A DNA stretch of 64,000 nucleotides from the NCBI GenBank assembly GCA_964036045.1, contig OZ038384.1, forward strand, positions 51,932,843 to 51,996,842. The letters run 5' to 3'. Under the pieces are notes generated by a model that worked only from the letters and a program-made list of their open reading frames with translations, ran no database searches and was not told where the DNA came from. Positions 41,390 to 54,185 of the stretch are shown here, piece by piece (position 1 is the stretch's first letter; each line of letters opens with the position of its first letter). The DNA is from Eutreptiella sp. 'Long Island Sound 2002' (lineage: Eukaryota; Euglenozoa; Euglenophyceae; Eutreptiales; Eutreptiaceae). The position numbers were made by a program, and so were the translations under genes.

Positions 41390-43089
41390 CACAGCCCACT
41401 CAGGGAGGGCAGAGGGGGGGTTCAGGTCTGCAAGGGCCCCCAGGGGGAGCGGTCCACGGGCCGCCCCTCACCCCCCCCCATCCCAGGGCGGCCCTTCGAC
41501 CCCGAGTGCAAGCGCACGCCGGAAGGGAGCGCGCCGACGACACGAGGTGGGCCAGGATTGAGTACCGCAGGCCGCCGCCCAGAAGGGGAGCAGGGAGGCC
41601 GCGGCGCGACACCCCCCCCCCACCCCCCCACCGGCCCGCAAGCCGCGGGGGCCCCGGCCCCCAACCCCCGAGGCAGGGGGGATGGTCCCCCCCCCGCCCG
41701 AGAGAGGAGCCAGAACGCGACCCGCCCCCCCGCCCCAGCCGCCGGCTCCCACGGGGGCTGCGAAGAACAAGCGAGCCCGCGCCAACGCGCAAGGACACCG
41801 CACAGATCGCACCCAGAGAAGCCTGGTGAGCACGAACCGGAGTGGTATGGGGGGCCACGCCCCCCATGGACAGCACAACGCCAGTGACATCCGCTTTGTT
41901 GCCTGCCCAGGGAAGGCAGAGGGACGGAACGAGGCAGAGTGACCCCCCGCCCTACAGGCCCCCCCCCGGCCGCACAAACGGGGGGTACGGCGCACGCCCC
42001 CCCCCCCCAGCCCGCCCCCCGGCACACGAACGCCACGGACCCACCCCGCGGCGCGCAGCCCCCAAAGGGGCGTGCAGGCCGAGGGGACAGAGAAGGGCAC
42101 GTGGATCGCGGACCCCGACAGCCCGCCCAGTGGGCGGGCAGTCGGGGGAGGGGGGCCGCCTGACCCCAGACGCCCCTCGCAACGGTAGAAGGCACCCCCC
42201 CCGGGGACGCCCTACCGCCACCCCCACAACCCCAAGCCAAGTAGGGGGGAACCGGGACCGGACCGCCCCCACCAAGCACGCCAGAACGAGCAAGGGACCG
42301 GGGCAGGACACGCGGAGAGGCACGGACCACGTGGAACGGCCCTACCAGCGCCCAGTGCCGGGACCATGCGAGGTGCGCACGCCACACCACCCGGGGGGGG
42401 GGGGGAGCGGACGCCGCGGGAGCGCGAGCGCACACACACGAAAGGGACACGCGGGGACTACCAGAAGGGCAACCGGACCGAGCGCGCGGAACGCACAGAC
42501 CGCGTGGAATGGCGTACCAGCGAGCGAGGGTAAGGGACACCCGGACGGGACGGCCCGCCACACGCAGCGCGGAACACGCGGGGCGGGGAGGGGGAAACGA
42601 GAGAGACACAACACCAGGTACCGGCCCAAACCCCCCGAACCGGCCGCGAGCGCCGCGCACACACAGACGGGACACTGCACCCGTCAAGGCAGTAGTGGCG
42701 AACAGCGCCACGCCCCAACCCCTAGGCTAGGCAGCCTCCGCGCCAGCCCAAGGGGGTCCCATTGGCGACAAGCCAGTAGCACGGGCCCGGCGGCGCCGGC
42801 GCCCCGGGCGACCACGCATTAGGGGGGCGACGCAGTGGGTAAGCGCCCACAGCCACGGCTGCGAATTGATGCACTGACCGGGGAGTGGCGAAACGGGGAA
42901 GCCGGGGAAGGACGGGGCTCCCAGCTCTGTGAACCCGGGGGACTCCGCCACCAGGCAGGAGGTGCGTCTTGGAGGGCCCCTGACTAGGACCCGGTGGGGA
43001 GGATATCACCTGGCCCGACAAGGTGGCCCCCCGGGGCCGAAAGGCGTCTAGTACCCGCAAAATCAAACCTCAAACCTCAAACCTCAAAC
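41390..43089 (+). mobile_element. 1.7-kb GC-rich insertion with CCTCAAA repeat tail
   Basis: It interrupts TE3 gag between two 440-bp copies of the target. The + strand right end is a short heptamer array AAACCTCAAACCTCAAACC (43062-43090), like the simple-repeat tail of a non-LTR element (its complement GGTTTGA resembles, but is not, a plant telomere repeat). The body is C- and G-run rich; its long ORFs are low-complexity in several frames and not credible. Either an unusual retroelement with a very long target duplication or a duplication-linked rearrangement. Confidence 0.6.
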
Positions 43090-43985
43090 CTTCCGCTCTG
43101 GAATCTGTGGTGGGCGCGAGTGAAAAAACTTCAGTCGCTTCATTCGCTACAAAACAGGTAGATCCGACTGGCGGATCTGGCAAATGAGAGGAGGGGTGAG
43201 CGAAAGATCTTCCCATCGAAAGAAAGTGGAAAAGTTTTTCCTGATTAAATTTAATCGCCTGATTCTCAGCAGCAAGGGTGGCGGTTTCCTTTTCGACACG
43301 AGCAGTGGTGGGCACAGGACACATGAGAGGCGGTTTCAGACCGCGATCCAATTGATTCTGGCCTCCTTACCACGTCGTCCTGCTCGTTCAGCCAACTCTC
43401 GATGGTGTTCGCGGCGAGCAGTTCTTGAGATTCCCCCTGCGCCACCTTGAGAAAGGCTTGCTCCAACGCCGACTCCAGCGACACCACATCGACCTCGATC
43501 GTCTTGGCAGTGGACTTGACTGGCACCGGCGGATGTTCTCGGTGAAACCTGCAGTAGCAATGGTGAATTTGCAGGCACCATTGGTCATACAAATCCAGTT
43601 GCTGTAGGCTTTCGATCCTCTGGAATTCGATCCTCCAGCGTTCCTGGGACTCCTGGATTGGAGTGCCCAACTTGGCGGAGACGGCCTGCTCGATGACGTT
43701 CTGGAGCAGCAGGTGGATTTCAGCAGGCGTAGGTGTCATTCTGGCGGGCATCTCTCCTGGACCACTTACGATCGGCGGATCTCGATGCACATGCATGCTT
43801 TCCTTGGATGGGAGACGAATGTCGTCCTCCTGACTCGATGAGTCTCGACCCAAGGAGCCGTACACTCCGCTGGGACCAGCGCCCGGTGGAGGGCCGCTTG
43901 GGGGCCCGGATTCTCGACTGGGATCGGGGACTGAGCTGGGGTGAGAAATGGGTATGTACCTGGGGCAGTCAGGATTCTGGCAAGG
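43090..43985 (-). pseudogene. TE3 gag, N-proximal part (with right copy of the 440-bp repeat)
   Basis: From 43985 leftwards: a Ser/Pro/Gly-rich part, a DIRLPSKESMHVH segment, a helical region AEIHLLLQNVIEQAVSAKLG...LYDQWCLQIHHCYCRFHREH, and then the LESALEQAFLKVAQGE segment shared with 40950-41389. A frameshift near 43290 separates the end. Bases 43975-43985 are the target duplication of the third TACC-tailed copy, and the frame continues in the fragment at 58476-58612. Confidence 0.8.
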
Positions 43986-44816
43986 TACGTAGGTAGGTAG
44001 GTGCACTCGGTCGTGGAGAGGCGCCCCATGGGTCCCCCTGGCGTCGCCCCTGTGACGAACAGGAAGAGGCTCCGCGCGTGAAGAGGGGAGGCGGCTTACA
44101 TCCCGCTAGACCTGACTGTTGGCCCCCAACAAAGCGGCCCCGGGCAACAACGGGAGGGCTGATCGCCGCCAGCGTGACGTGCTTGTCTCGCCGGGAGGGT
44201 GTGCCCCCGTGCTTGCGCACGTCCCCTCCTTTGGGCGGAACCCTAGAGGTTCACCGGACTTCCTGGCGTATCCCGTTCCCAAGGCATGCATGCACGTTCT
44301 TGGTACTAGGGTTCCGAGGCGCTTGGGTGTCACACGCTCCGCCTCCAGTCCCAAAGCAGCGCAGGCCTTAGGATGCAGCCTTACCCCCGGTCTCCGGATG
44401 TCGTTTGGCCGGGTCACCTGCATGGCATGGGCTGCCTCAGTGCCCGGGCTGTGGGCACTGGGTTTCCTACTGTTGTGCGGCGTTTGTGTTTGGGTCCGGT
44501 TTGCGGTTGGGTGTGGGTTTTGTTAACCCCGCCAGTCCTGGCTGGGGTCTTGGGTGGGTGTTTTTGGGCACGGTTTGTGCTGTTGTCCCTCTAGTGTCGG
44601 CTGTTTGTGGTGTTCGTGGTTGGGGTTCGGTCTCGGCCTGCTTATGGGACGTGTGTGGTTTCGTGCGCGCCCCGCTTGCCCCCCGCCGTTTCCGGTTCCG
44701 GCGTGCGGTGTGGGCGTGCGTGCTGGGCCCGGGTCTCGGCTGTGCCCAGCTCTTCTTGGCTGGGTTGTGGGGGTGTGTTTTTTGCGCTTTTCTTCTTCTT
44801 TTTTTGCTGGGTGTCC

Positions 44817-45891
44817 AGTTGAAAAAAATGGATTTCTATCAAGGTCGCTACAGTTCCGCTAATTGAGTTGCAGATTTAGACAGTACAGTGCCAGACAGAG
44901 GACAGTACAGTGCCAGACAGATCGCGTCGTCTTCGCGCCGCGATCAGTGCGGATGGTGCGTCATTCAATTCTTTCAATCAATTCAATTCTGTCACGTAAT
45001 CATATTGGTGCTGTTTGAAGATCGTGATTGGTTAGTTTAGGCTGTGTTGCAGCCAGCGGTGCCGTCGCCCGAACATGCGAATGTAAGGATTCATTAGGTT
45101 TGATGCTGATTGAACATTTATCCTCTTCAATTGATTAGTTCGCTTTCGAGGTGGGAATCGTAGATTCATGATGGTGCACCACTATTTTGCTTTGTCGCTT
45201 TCCTTGTGTTTCATTCACATACTTTCATTACACTCATTGCATTGTTATGCATTCATTCCATTCAAGCATGTGTTGTTTGTTTACTGTTGTTTGGATTTGG
45301 GTTGTTACACGTAGTGATGTCCATTGCATGGTTTATTATTGTTTAGTTACGGGCAAGGATAAAGGTAATGCAAGCATGATATTGGGTTTGGTGTCACACG
45401 TCTCCCATGCTTTGTTTAGCATGGAGCCGTGGTGAGCCCGGTTCCGTCCATGGGGGTAGAGCCGTAAGGATCTTGAATGCCTGCGCCACCACGACCCGCC
45501 GCCGTGGAGAAACAGAAATGGTGGGGCCTTGGCAACGGCACGGCGGCCCCACATCGTCAACAATGACTCGGACGTACACGTGGTGATTTCCTTTGTATCT
45601 TCCTTGCTTCGCCTTTACTTGCTCGTAGTTTTGTTTGTTGTGTTTGCGGGTATGACCCTAGGAGTATTTTGAATTGAAATATTTTTATGCAAACAATCAC
45701 ATAAATTGTTTTAGATAAATTTTTGCTCGTGTGCACCCCTCCCAAAAATTACATAGTTTTATGAGCCCATTTTCCAATCTTTGTTTTGTAGGTTTTGCTA
45801 ACCATTGAGTAGTACAAATATAAGCATTTTGGGGATATTCTATAGCAAGTCATACCTTACTATGGAGTCGAGTAGTTCTCTCTTTCTTTGT
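44817..45891 (+). repeat. 5' LTR of the copia-like element
   Basis: Direct repeat of 54677-55751. Contains a short internal duplication GACAGTACAGTGCCA at 44879-44893 and 44902-44916. Confidence 0.92.
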
Positions 45892-45902
45892 GGTAGCAGA
45901 GC
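45891..45902 (+). other. Primer-binding site, initiator Met tRNA
   Basis: TGGTAGCAGAGC complements the 3' end of an initiator Met tRNA (...CTGCTACCA). The identical sequence is used by TE3 (58638-58649). Confidence 0.88.
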
Positions 45903-46352
45903 TTTTCCTAATTTTGTGGCAAGCCAACAAATTTTAGGACTTTCTTGCGCCGACTCCGGAAATGCTCCTTTCGAGCAAGGGATTCTTGCTTTGCCATGGG
46001 TTGTTGAGTCTTGCTTTGCTTCCCTTTCCTTCTTCCTCACGGACTACCAGGCGCTTGCGCCTGGGCGCCCTTTAAAAATAAAAACAAAGCCGCACCTCCG
46101 CTTGGGTGCTGCAAGAAATGCAAGCATGCCCCTTTGACACTTTGGACATCGCCAAGAAATGCCAAGGACCGTTGGCGTCACCCGGGCCCCTTGGTGACTA
46201 GCCCCGGGGATTCCCAAGCCCCATGGGTCGTGTTTTCTTGTGTCTCGGTTTCCCATAGGATGTTAAACATTTTTGGGAAAATTTTATCCCGTAAATTGTT
46301 GTTCCGTTGTGTCCTTGCTTGTCTTGGTTTCCTTGTTTTCCATCACCCCATC
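45903..46352 (+). other. Leader part of the copia-like element interior
   Basis: No credible ORF of its own. It includes a block near 46140-46230 (AGGACCG...GTCACCCGGGC...TAGCCCC) that is found again, diverged, near 48525-48590, so a short repeat lies twice inside the element. Confidence 0.45.
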
Positions 46353-46722
46353 AACAACGAAGTCTTCGACACCACTATCTCCAATGCTTCATGCTTCACC
46401 AACGGAACGTTCGGTGTTTGCAAGCTTTTGGGCGAGAACTTCGGCATTGAGTACGGTACCATGACCACCATCCACTCCTACAATGGAGACAAGATGATCT
46501 TGGACGGCCGTCACTCTGATTTACTTCGTGACCGTGTTGGAGCTATGAACATCGCGCCCAACTTCATAGAAGTCACCGAAGCCTTCGTTCTCCTGCTGCC
46601 TTAGTCGAAGGGCGAGTTGAATGGTATCGCTCCCCATGTTCGTATCCGCAATGTGGGCGTCGTAGACTTGGTTGCAAAGACCCTCACGAAGACCGACGAG
46701 CAGGCTGATATGAACGATGACT
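46353..46722 (+). pseudogene. Captured GAPDH fragment (plastid GapA/B-like), with nonsense codon
   Basis: In one frame: VFDTTISNASCFTNGTFGVCKLLGENFG, IEYGTMTTIHSYNGDKMILDGRHSDLLRDR, MNIAPNFIEVTEAFVLLLP, then TAG at 46602-46604 where GAPDH has Gln/Leu, then SKGELNGIAPHVRIRNVGVVDLV. This matches GAPDH from the active-site Cys (NASC at about 46380-46391; second T and N of the CTTN motif altered) through the catalytic domain, about 120 of 340 residues, with no introns. GAPDH makes 1,3-bisphosphoglycerate from glyceraldehyde-3-phosphate or the reverse; the plastid form works in the Calvin cycle. Many substitutions at conserved sites and the stop make it a pseudogene, captured by the retroelement. 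Confidence 0.85.
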
Positions 46723-49700
46723 CATCCTCCTCCGCGCCATCGCCCTTGCCTTGCTGCTGGGCATGACGCCTCTTCGGGCCATGTGGCCAAAGGGAGAAAT
46801 TACGAGAACGACATTTTTTCAATTAGGAATAATATTTTTGTGTGTGGCATCCCTTTGTTGGGGCTTTGCCTTTGCTGCAGTAGTTCCTGCTCTTTGTCGT
46901 GCGTGTGAAGATTATTCGTAGGTGTGTGCATGGTACGGCTCATCATGTTGCTTACTCTGTGAGTAGGAGGCACGGACTTGCACCAAAAATTTGCCTCGTG
47001 CTTGGGTTCATGAATTTACCCCTTCTCTTGCTTCATTGTCTCATGAGAGCCGTGGTCATTGCCGATGTACGGCTTAGCTACCGCCGTGTTCAAGCTGCAA
47101 AAATGGTAGGTTTGATGACGCGTTTGCCGGTTGTGAGTGCTTGCCTTCATGTGTACGTCTTTATGGTTGAGCGACTGACGCGTGGTGTTCATTTGTGTGT
47201 GTACGGGCACGGGTGTGAGAGTGTGTGTTGACTTCTCGGTGCGTGCGTGGATATGTGCTGGCACGTGAGGAGTACACTCGTGTGTGGAGGAGTTTGCGTT
47301 CACTCTTGCGTAGGTGAGTACGAGCAAACCTCGAGTCCACAGGTGTATTTTGATTAGATGATGCACAGTTCTTGCGATGATACGCATGTAGTTAGCTTTA
47401 CTACCGTATACCTAGAACTCAAGGTAAGATACAACCCGATGTACCTGGATGGCTGTGAGCCGCCATATTCACTGGTTTAGGACTGTTTGTGGATTGTATG
47501 ATTGTTAGGAATAATGTATGCCTACAGTTGTACTACGTTTGTACTTGGTTTAGTTACATTGCCTACGTTGAGTACGCTGTCTTACCAGTCAAGTTCCTTA
47601 CCTAGTCCCATCAGTGTACTAGTGTATATTGACTTGGTATATGTTTTTTTTTATGCGCCTGCCTTCATGTACCGTCGCTACCGTCCAGGTTGCCCTCACC
47701 TTGGTTTGCCGTGTTGGTGGATTTGGTTATTCGTTTTGCTTTCTTGTTTACTGTGGTCCAGACCAACCCCGGGTGTGGGTTCGCTTGGAAATTCAGCCGA
47801 GCGCCTTATTCAGCTTACTGTGCGTAGCGTTGGGTGATCGGAGACCGTTTGCCTGTGACCTAGTGCGATCAGCAATTTCCAGTGCACACCGAAAAGGTTT
47901 GGCCTTCGGAGGATCCACTGGCCATCCATTTACGATTGACAGGTGTTTGATTATGCACTGGACAGAGCACGGTGCTTGTTTCTGCAGGCGCCCCCCAAAA
48001 CACAGTGCGGTTCCCTGGCGCAGCCGCTGGTTATTATGACGACCGGTACAGGACCATGTGGACGCTGCCCATGTTTGCCTGCACTGATGCCAGCCAGGTC
48101 CATCTGCACTGATGCCAGCCAGGTCCATCTGCACTGATGCCAGCCAGGTACGCCTGCACTGATGCTGCCCAAGTTCGCCTGCCCTGACGCCAGCGACCGG
48201 CGCGTGCACTGACGCCAACGAAGATCGGCTGCACTGAGGCCAGCCAGGCGCTGCACGAGGCCAACGATGGCTGCAAGGCCTACCCTCAGTGCTGCATCCG
48301 ATTGGCTGCCTATGACTCCGTCAAGCGGGTGCAGGTGATGTCTTTCTTGGTTCGGAAGCCTTGTCTGGCTGCTGCCACTTCATCCTGCCCTCCTGCTGGG
48401 CGATGGCTGGCACCACAGGCGAGAAGGACGTGAAGGTCTGGGGCCCCATGGACAACAAGAGGGCGACCCGACCATCAGGTGCTCAGTGCACCTGTATCCC
48501 CCAGAGGACAACATGGACTTCGCCGAGAATCCCAGGGGACCGGGCGTCACCCGGGCACCCCTGTGGGTTAGCCCAGACACCCCTGCCAGACCCTGCCTAT
48601 TTTCTGGCTAAAATTTTGGGGGCCCTTTGCCCTCATTTTGGGCTGCCAAATTCGGCAAGCCAGTTAAAGGGAATTTCCTTCCCCTAGGATAGGTAACGCC
48701 AAGCCAGAGGGGCGGGGGGTTACGAAAAATCAGCTCTCCGGCACGCATTTTCTGTGCCAGGAGACCCCCCCCCTTCATACACTCGGTGCTTGCGTGGGCG
48801 CTTCGCTTGGGCGCCAATCAATCAAGTGTGCCTGATTCTAACCCTGCGCTTCTTTCGTTCCTGCTTCTGTTCCCCTCTATGTAGGAGGTCGACCTGTGTC
48901 CATCCCATAGTCCATAGAGAGTGTGCCACTGTGAGTGCCGTCGAGTGTGACCAGAGCAACCGGTATTACCACCAGGGTGTAGATCACCCACCGAGCAAAA
49001 ATCTGTATAGCAGCTGTATAGCAGCTCAGGAGTGAGTTACTGTTTTTAGAGAAAACTCCGCTGCAGCCCAGGTTGATGTAGTTACGGTGTATTACGCGTA
49101 CGTTTACTTAGGAGTGATGCTTAGAGGATATGACCTGATCCGTGAAATAGGGAGTACCCTATGTAAATGAGAACTCCTTGTGATGTAACGTACTATGACG
49201 GAGATACAGATATAGATTTACTAGCTGAATTTTAGGTAACCGGCGGTTATGACTCAGGTGAATACACACAGTGAGATGAACAGTACCCAGCTAGTTTGTC
49301 TGGTGATGGTAGTCTGTAGGATACAGAGTGCCCCGTGTCATGTCCGTGGTGTGCTGATGCGCCGTTGTATAGGAGGTGTATAGGTGAACAGATTTATTGC
49401 TCGTGTACTGCTGTGAGTGCGATGCAGTTACATTGATACCCCGTTGTCAGCCCTGAGGTGGCAAATACAGGTCTTGCCGACTCGAGGCCAGGGGGATTTT
49501 TGAGGCGACACTCTGATGGTGTCGGTCTCACTGTGCTGGCAATTGTTTGCTTGTGTCTACGTATGCCAGCCAGGGTGTGTGTGTGCGTGAGTACCTGTGC
49601 GCGCGTGTTCTGCGTCACGAGAGGTACCCAGAGCAAACACCCCCGCAAGACATTGGCTTCCCCTGTGGGAAGGAGATTTCGCTGTGATTGTCTAGTGTTG

Positions 49701-52700
49701 TTTTGAGCCTGTTAGTTTAGTTGCAAGTCAGCGAGTGCTTCTTGTTGGATAGGTGTCTCCCATTTTTCTGCCTTTCTGCAATCAGCCAGTCTTTCAGTCG
49801 GTCTGCCTGTCTGTGTCTTGGTTGTGGTTGATTGTTTGTCATTGACCTGATCCGTCGTTCCGGTTGCAGCACCAGGTTATACGCCACACTAACCCATAGT
49901 TGACCCATGTCATACAGCCATCTGCATCTCAATGGGCATTTGGCCTGTTTGGTTTATGGCCCTGTTAGCTGGCGCCAACCGGTGACAGGCAGTTGTATCC
50001 GTGGTGGCAGTGACCGAGAGCCAGTCTGAGCGACCGCTGTATCCGAGTCAGCTGGCCAACCCGTTAGCCTGCACTCTGCAGGACCGCACGACCTCGTTCT
50101 CTCTGCCTGACGCCTTGTTGGCACGAATGCCAGTGGCGAGTTCGCTGCGGCGTTCTCCACGGTGTCAGTGCATGGAGACGTCGTTGCCTTTCGTGCAGTG
50201 GTATGGAAGTGGTATGAAGTTTCAATTTTAGTTGCATGTATAGTGTTTTGTACCAGCTTACTTCCCTTTCGTAGGCACAAAAATCAGTGTCGTTCTTGCC
50301 TGTGTCTGCGTGTAATGTGAGTGAGTACGTAGTTATGTATTACTCATTCGTGACCCTGAGGATGGTCATGTCCTCAGGGTAAGGCAGTATGTGGCAAGGA
50401 CTGGAGGAATGACGACCCTTCCCCGTACCTGAGTCCGGAAGAAGCCAGAGATTTAGTTTACTGTCTGTACCTTTTTTTTGGCATCCTTCGTCTGATAGGA
50501 GGATAGCTGGTAACTGCCTAGTGTGATGCAGGTAGTATGACAGTTGACTGTAATAGAAGTCCAGAGGTCAGTGATACCCTACAGGTGACTGAGTATACTA
50601 GTTCGTATGCGAGAGATGAACTTAGGTTTGATGGTAATACCCCTAGTCACTCCGATGATTACGGTCATAGCCGTGTCTACTGAAGCTATTCAGGAATGTA
50701 ACAGTAGCTACACGGTTAGTTCTACTGTGATGTACTGCGTGTTCACCTGGAGTGTCAGTCGCTGTGGCACTAATGTAACTCAGTGGCACCTTAGGACGGT
50801 CTGAGCTCTAGGAGTCGAAGATCTGTAGTCTGTAGTCTGATGCTCCCGCACCCCAGTGTGACGTTCTTCCGTGTATTGTTTTCCGTCTGTAGGGCCCAGC
50901 TATGGCATTGGGGAAGAGACATTTTTTTCTAATCCTAAACAGGTGTTGATTGGAGGAGGCCTCTCAGTTTTCTTGGCTCCTTGCGTTGATGTTTCATGCA
51001 GAAGATACCTTCTTTGTTGTCCCCCTTAAGCCTAGCTGTGGGTGATTGGCTGGTTTGGTGTGACCTCAGGCCCGTCCTTGTGCCGCAGGGCTGAAGGTCT
51101 TACGGGATGTAGTGACGACTGTTTTTCTCCCCTCTGTGTCACTCTCCGTATTTCTATTTTTTCCCCAACCATGGGCAGGTTGGCCCTCCGTCAGGAGTGG
51201 GAAGCCCTGGCGACACCCTCGCAATATGGGGTAGATTGATTTCGTGTTGGGAAACGTTTGTTTATCTGTGGGTTACAGGAATTGCTGTGTTGCCTGCTTT
51301 TCTGAATCACTCTGTTCTAGACCCTGTAGTGGTACTGTCGGTACAATGGGCAGATGGGTGGTATAGCAGTTCTGATGTGTATGAGTGAGTGTGCTGTTAC
51401 CATTGAAGGAGCTGTGTATGATTCTGCCCTGTGGCTGCTGTGATATGACCTTCCCTAGTTAGCCCACGAGGTATTTCTTTGGTAGCACCCTGGAAGCCAG
51501 TTTGAAGGCCCAGGCATAGTGTACCTGACACTGAGACAGGCCCCAGACGGGAGCACTGTCACCACTACTCTGCAATTGCAATTGCGACTGACTACTTCGT
51601 GTAGCTGAAGTACATGATACCCCGGTGAGTACCCGCAGACTGAGTCTCTGTGACCCTGGGTGGACTAGTACCCGTACGGTGTGAGCTTATATGGGATATC
51701 CCATAGGCCATACTAAAGCACCACCTATGTTACAGATGCCTGGGTTGCCAACTTGGGAGACCACTAGGTGAGTGAAGACACCCTACTATGTACTTGAGTA
51801 TATTGGCTGTAACGCCAGTACAGGAAACCCGTGTGTAAAGCAACATCAATGTTGTGGCCGCGGGTGCTGTACTGTGTATTATTACAGGAGTATTGTACGA
51901 GTAACCCTGAGTGTCACAGAAACCGCCTTTAGGTGAGTAACCTCTGGACTCTAGTGAGCATACATGACTTTACTGTATTGCTATAGCTTAGCCTTAGTCA
52001 GCCAGACAGATAAACCCTTAGGCCTGCAAGACAGCCTACTGCAGGTAGTCTGGTTATGGCGCTGTGAGAGCATGACTGAGTAGCAGCCGGACTGAGTAGC
52101 AGCTTGTAGTGAATTTGAGGTAGAGTGTATGTGTAAACATAGAGGTAAGTTTGCCGCACTCAGTGGCTTTGTAGCTGATTTCCTGTCTAGGAGAATGATA
52201 GGGATGGGCTAGGGCAACAGCAGGAAGGGACGTACTGACCTGGGGGACCTATAGGGAGAAAACAACCCCTTTACCGAACATGTGCGTGGAGTCGCGACCA
52301 CCGCACCACGGGGGGTATGACTCTGCGGGTCATGTATTCCGCCAACGGTCTCCAGGCGACTCAGTAGAACCCACCTGCCCCTAGCCAACCTTCTGCGGAT
52401 GATCAGCAGTAGTGACTTGTAAGTTAATCTGCAGTGTACTGAAGAGGTACGGTCGTACTTGGTTTGTAAACTGAGGGTCTGTAAAGGCCATCCCCTGCAC
52501 TTTAGTGCCAGACAGTCACCAGTGGGTCGTCAATAGAGTCTGTTTTCATCCGGATGTAGGTTCCCGTTGAGAGTGTCTTGGGAATTCCCGGAATTTGCTT
52601 TCATGGAACCTCTGTCTTCAGCTGTCGTGTCTGAGGCATCGTCTGAGGTTACCATCATCCGTCCGGCAGTGTTCAGTTTGTGGGACCTTTGTGTGTCCAA

Positions 52701-54185
52701 TTTTCCTTTTCGGGATACTGCCCAAGGTCTGGACTCCCTGATGACTGGGCGGCAGTGCGCTGCTAAAAGCAGTGCAGAGTGAGCATACAGAGAGTATCGT
52801 AAGCCAACGGTCAGTTGTGAGGTACGCGTGGAGCCTGGTTGCTGCTGGTGCCTCGGGGAGGCCGACGTGGACTGATTGGGATGTCAACCATCTCGAGGGA
52901 GTAGAGTAAGGGACCATTATTTTCTGTGAGACCAGTTTGGCCGCGGTGGCAGTGTTTGTCAATGCGATCACCTTCCTCGGTGTTTCAGATGTCTTTGCCT
53001 GTGTTAGCCCCGCTTTTGAAGTGTTTTGACAAGTGCGTACCCCCCCCTGGGGTATATACTTGACAGATGTTTCTCATATGCGTGCAGTGCATAACCCTAT
53101 GTCGGTAGAAGTCGGTGGACTTGACAGCAAAGTTTTCGTGCCGGATGCTCCTGTCTCTACTCCCCGCCATCTGTCTGTTCTCAGGTCCGCCGAGTGTACC
53201 CAGCCCTCCTGGGAGCAATCCTGGACTAACCGTGGCGCCCAGACTAGCTCCGAAGTGCCCGGAGCTGGCGGACCGCGGATCGCCAAACAAAAGTGTCAGC
53301 TGACGTTCTCAGAATTGGTTCTGTATCTGAATTGGTTTGTAGGCCCTTCAGAGTCCCCCTCTTTGCGCAAGCACGGCCTTGTCTCAGCACAGGGCCCCTC
53401 GTCTGACTGTCAATTTCCTGCGCAGGTCTTTGTGGTCAAGAATGCATGACAACATGTTTGTGAGGCAGATGTAGTGGGACTGAGGGGCCAGGTCATGCCT
53501 GTGAAGAGTTGCTGCTGCTCAGCACAGCATTACAATTGCAGACTGGTTCGGTTTGATTTCTCCTGATCCTCTGACATACAACATTGTAGTCATGTCACTG
53601 TCCGCACGCGGTATTGTGCTGCGTAAGCTGTGTCGAGTCAACGTCAGCTGGCACCTTGGAACTGAGCACTATTCAGCGGGCCAGTATGACTAAACTGGAA
53701 GCGGACCCAGTACTACAGTTTCCTCAGAGCAGATGGGTTATCAGTGCACGTCCTATGACTCAACTGACTCGAAGTTCACCACTGCGGTAACAGCCCCGGC
53801 GACACCCCCCTGGTGTGCCACCAGTGTCCAGACCCCCGACCTGGCTGGAGGGTGTCTGTACGCCCACAGCCCATGAGGGCGCCCCAGGGCGAGGCGATGA
53901 CACTGGGTTTCCCCCGGGGGTGGAGGCTGGCCTGGGCCGTGGCACCACGGCGTACAACTGGCAGAACTGACGTCTGTTGTCTGTTGCCTGACGTCTGCCT
54001 GTTGTCTGACGTCTGTTGTCTGTTGCCTGACGTCTGCCTGTTCTCTGACGTCTGTTGTCTGTTGCCTGTTGCCTGACGTCTGCCTGTTGCCTGACGTCCG
54101 CCTGGTGCCTGACGTCAGTTTATTTTCAGTGCAGACCTAGAAGGACAAGATGCAGCCCCAGTGAACACATGAAAAATGGTACAGG
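46723..54185 (+). other. Long non-coding interior of the copia-like element
   Basis: 7.5 kb with only short ORFs, none recognisable. Features: 26-bp tandem units ('cactgatgccagccaggtc') at about 48070-48245; a second copy of the GTCACCCGGGC block at about 48540; and a roughly 40-bp unit array of GACGTCTGTTGTCTGTTGCCT type at 53968-54120. No conserved RT, integrase or gag motif in any frame. Confidence 0.6.

Noticed and set aside
41422-42822. ORFs of 429 aa (minus) and 326 aa (plus) in the GC-rich insertion
   Set aside because: Several frames are open at once because of high GC and C/G runs; residues are dominated by Pro, Arg, Gly and Cys without domains.
45187-45435. 82-aa ORF repeated at 55047-55295
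   Set aside because: Conserved only because it lies in the LTR pair; no independent sign of coding.
47502-53449. Several 60-140 aa ORFs in the copia-like interior
   Set aside because: Short, unrelated to known motifs, and about as many as expected by chance in 8 kb.
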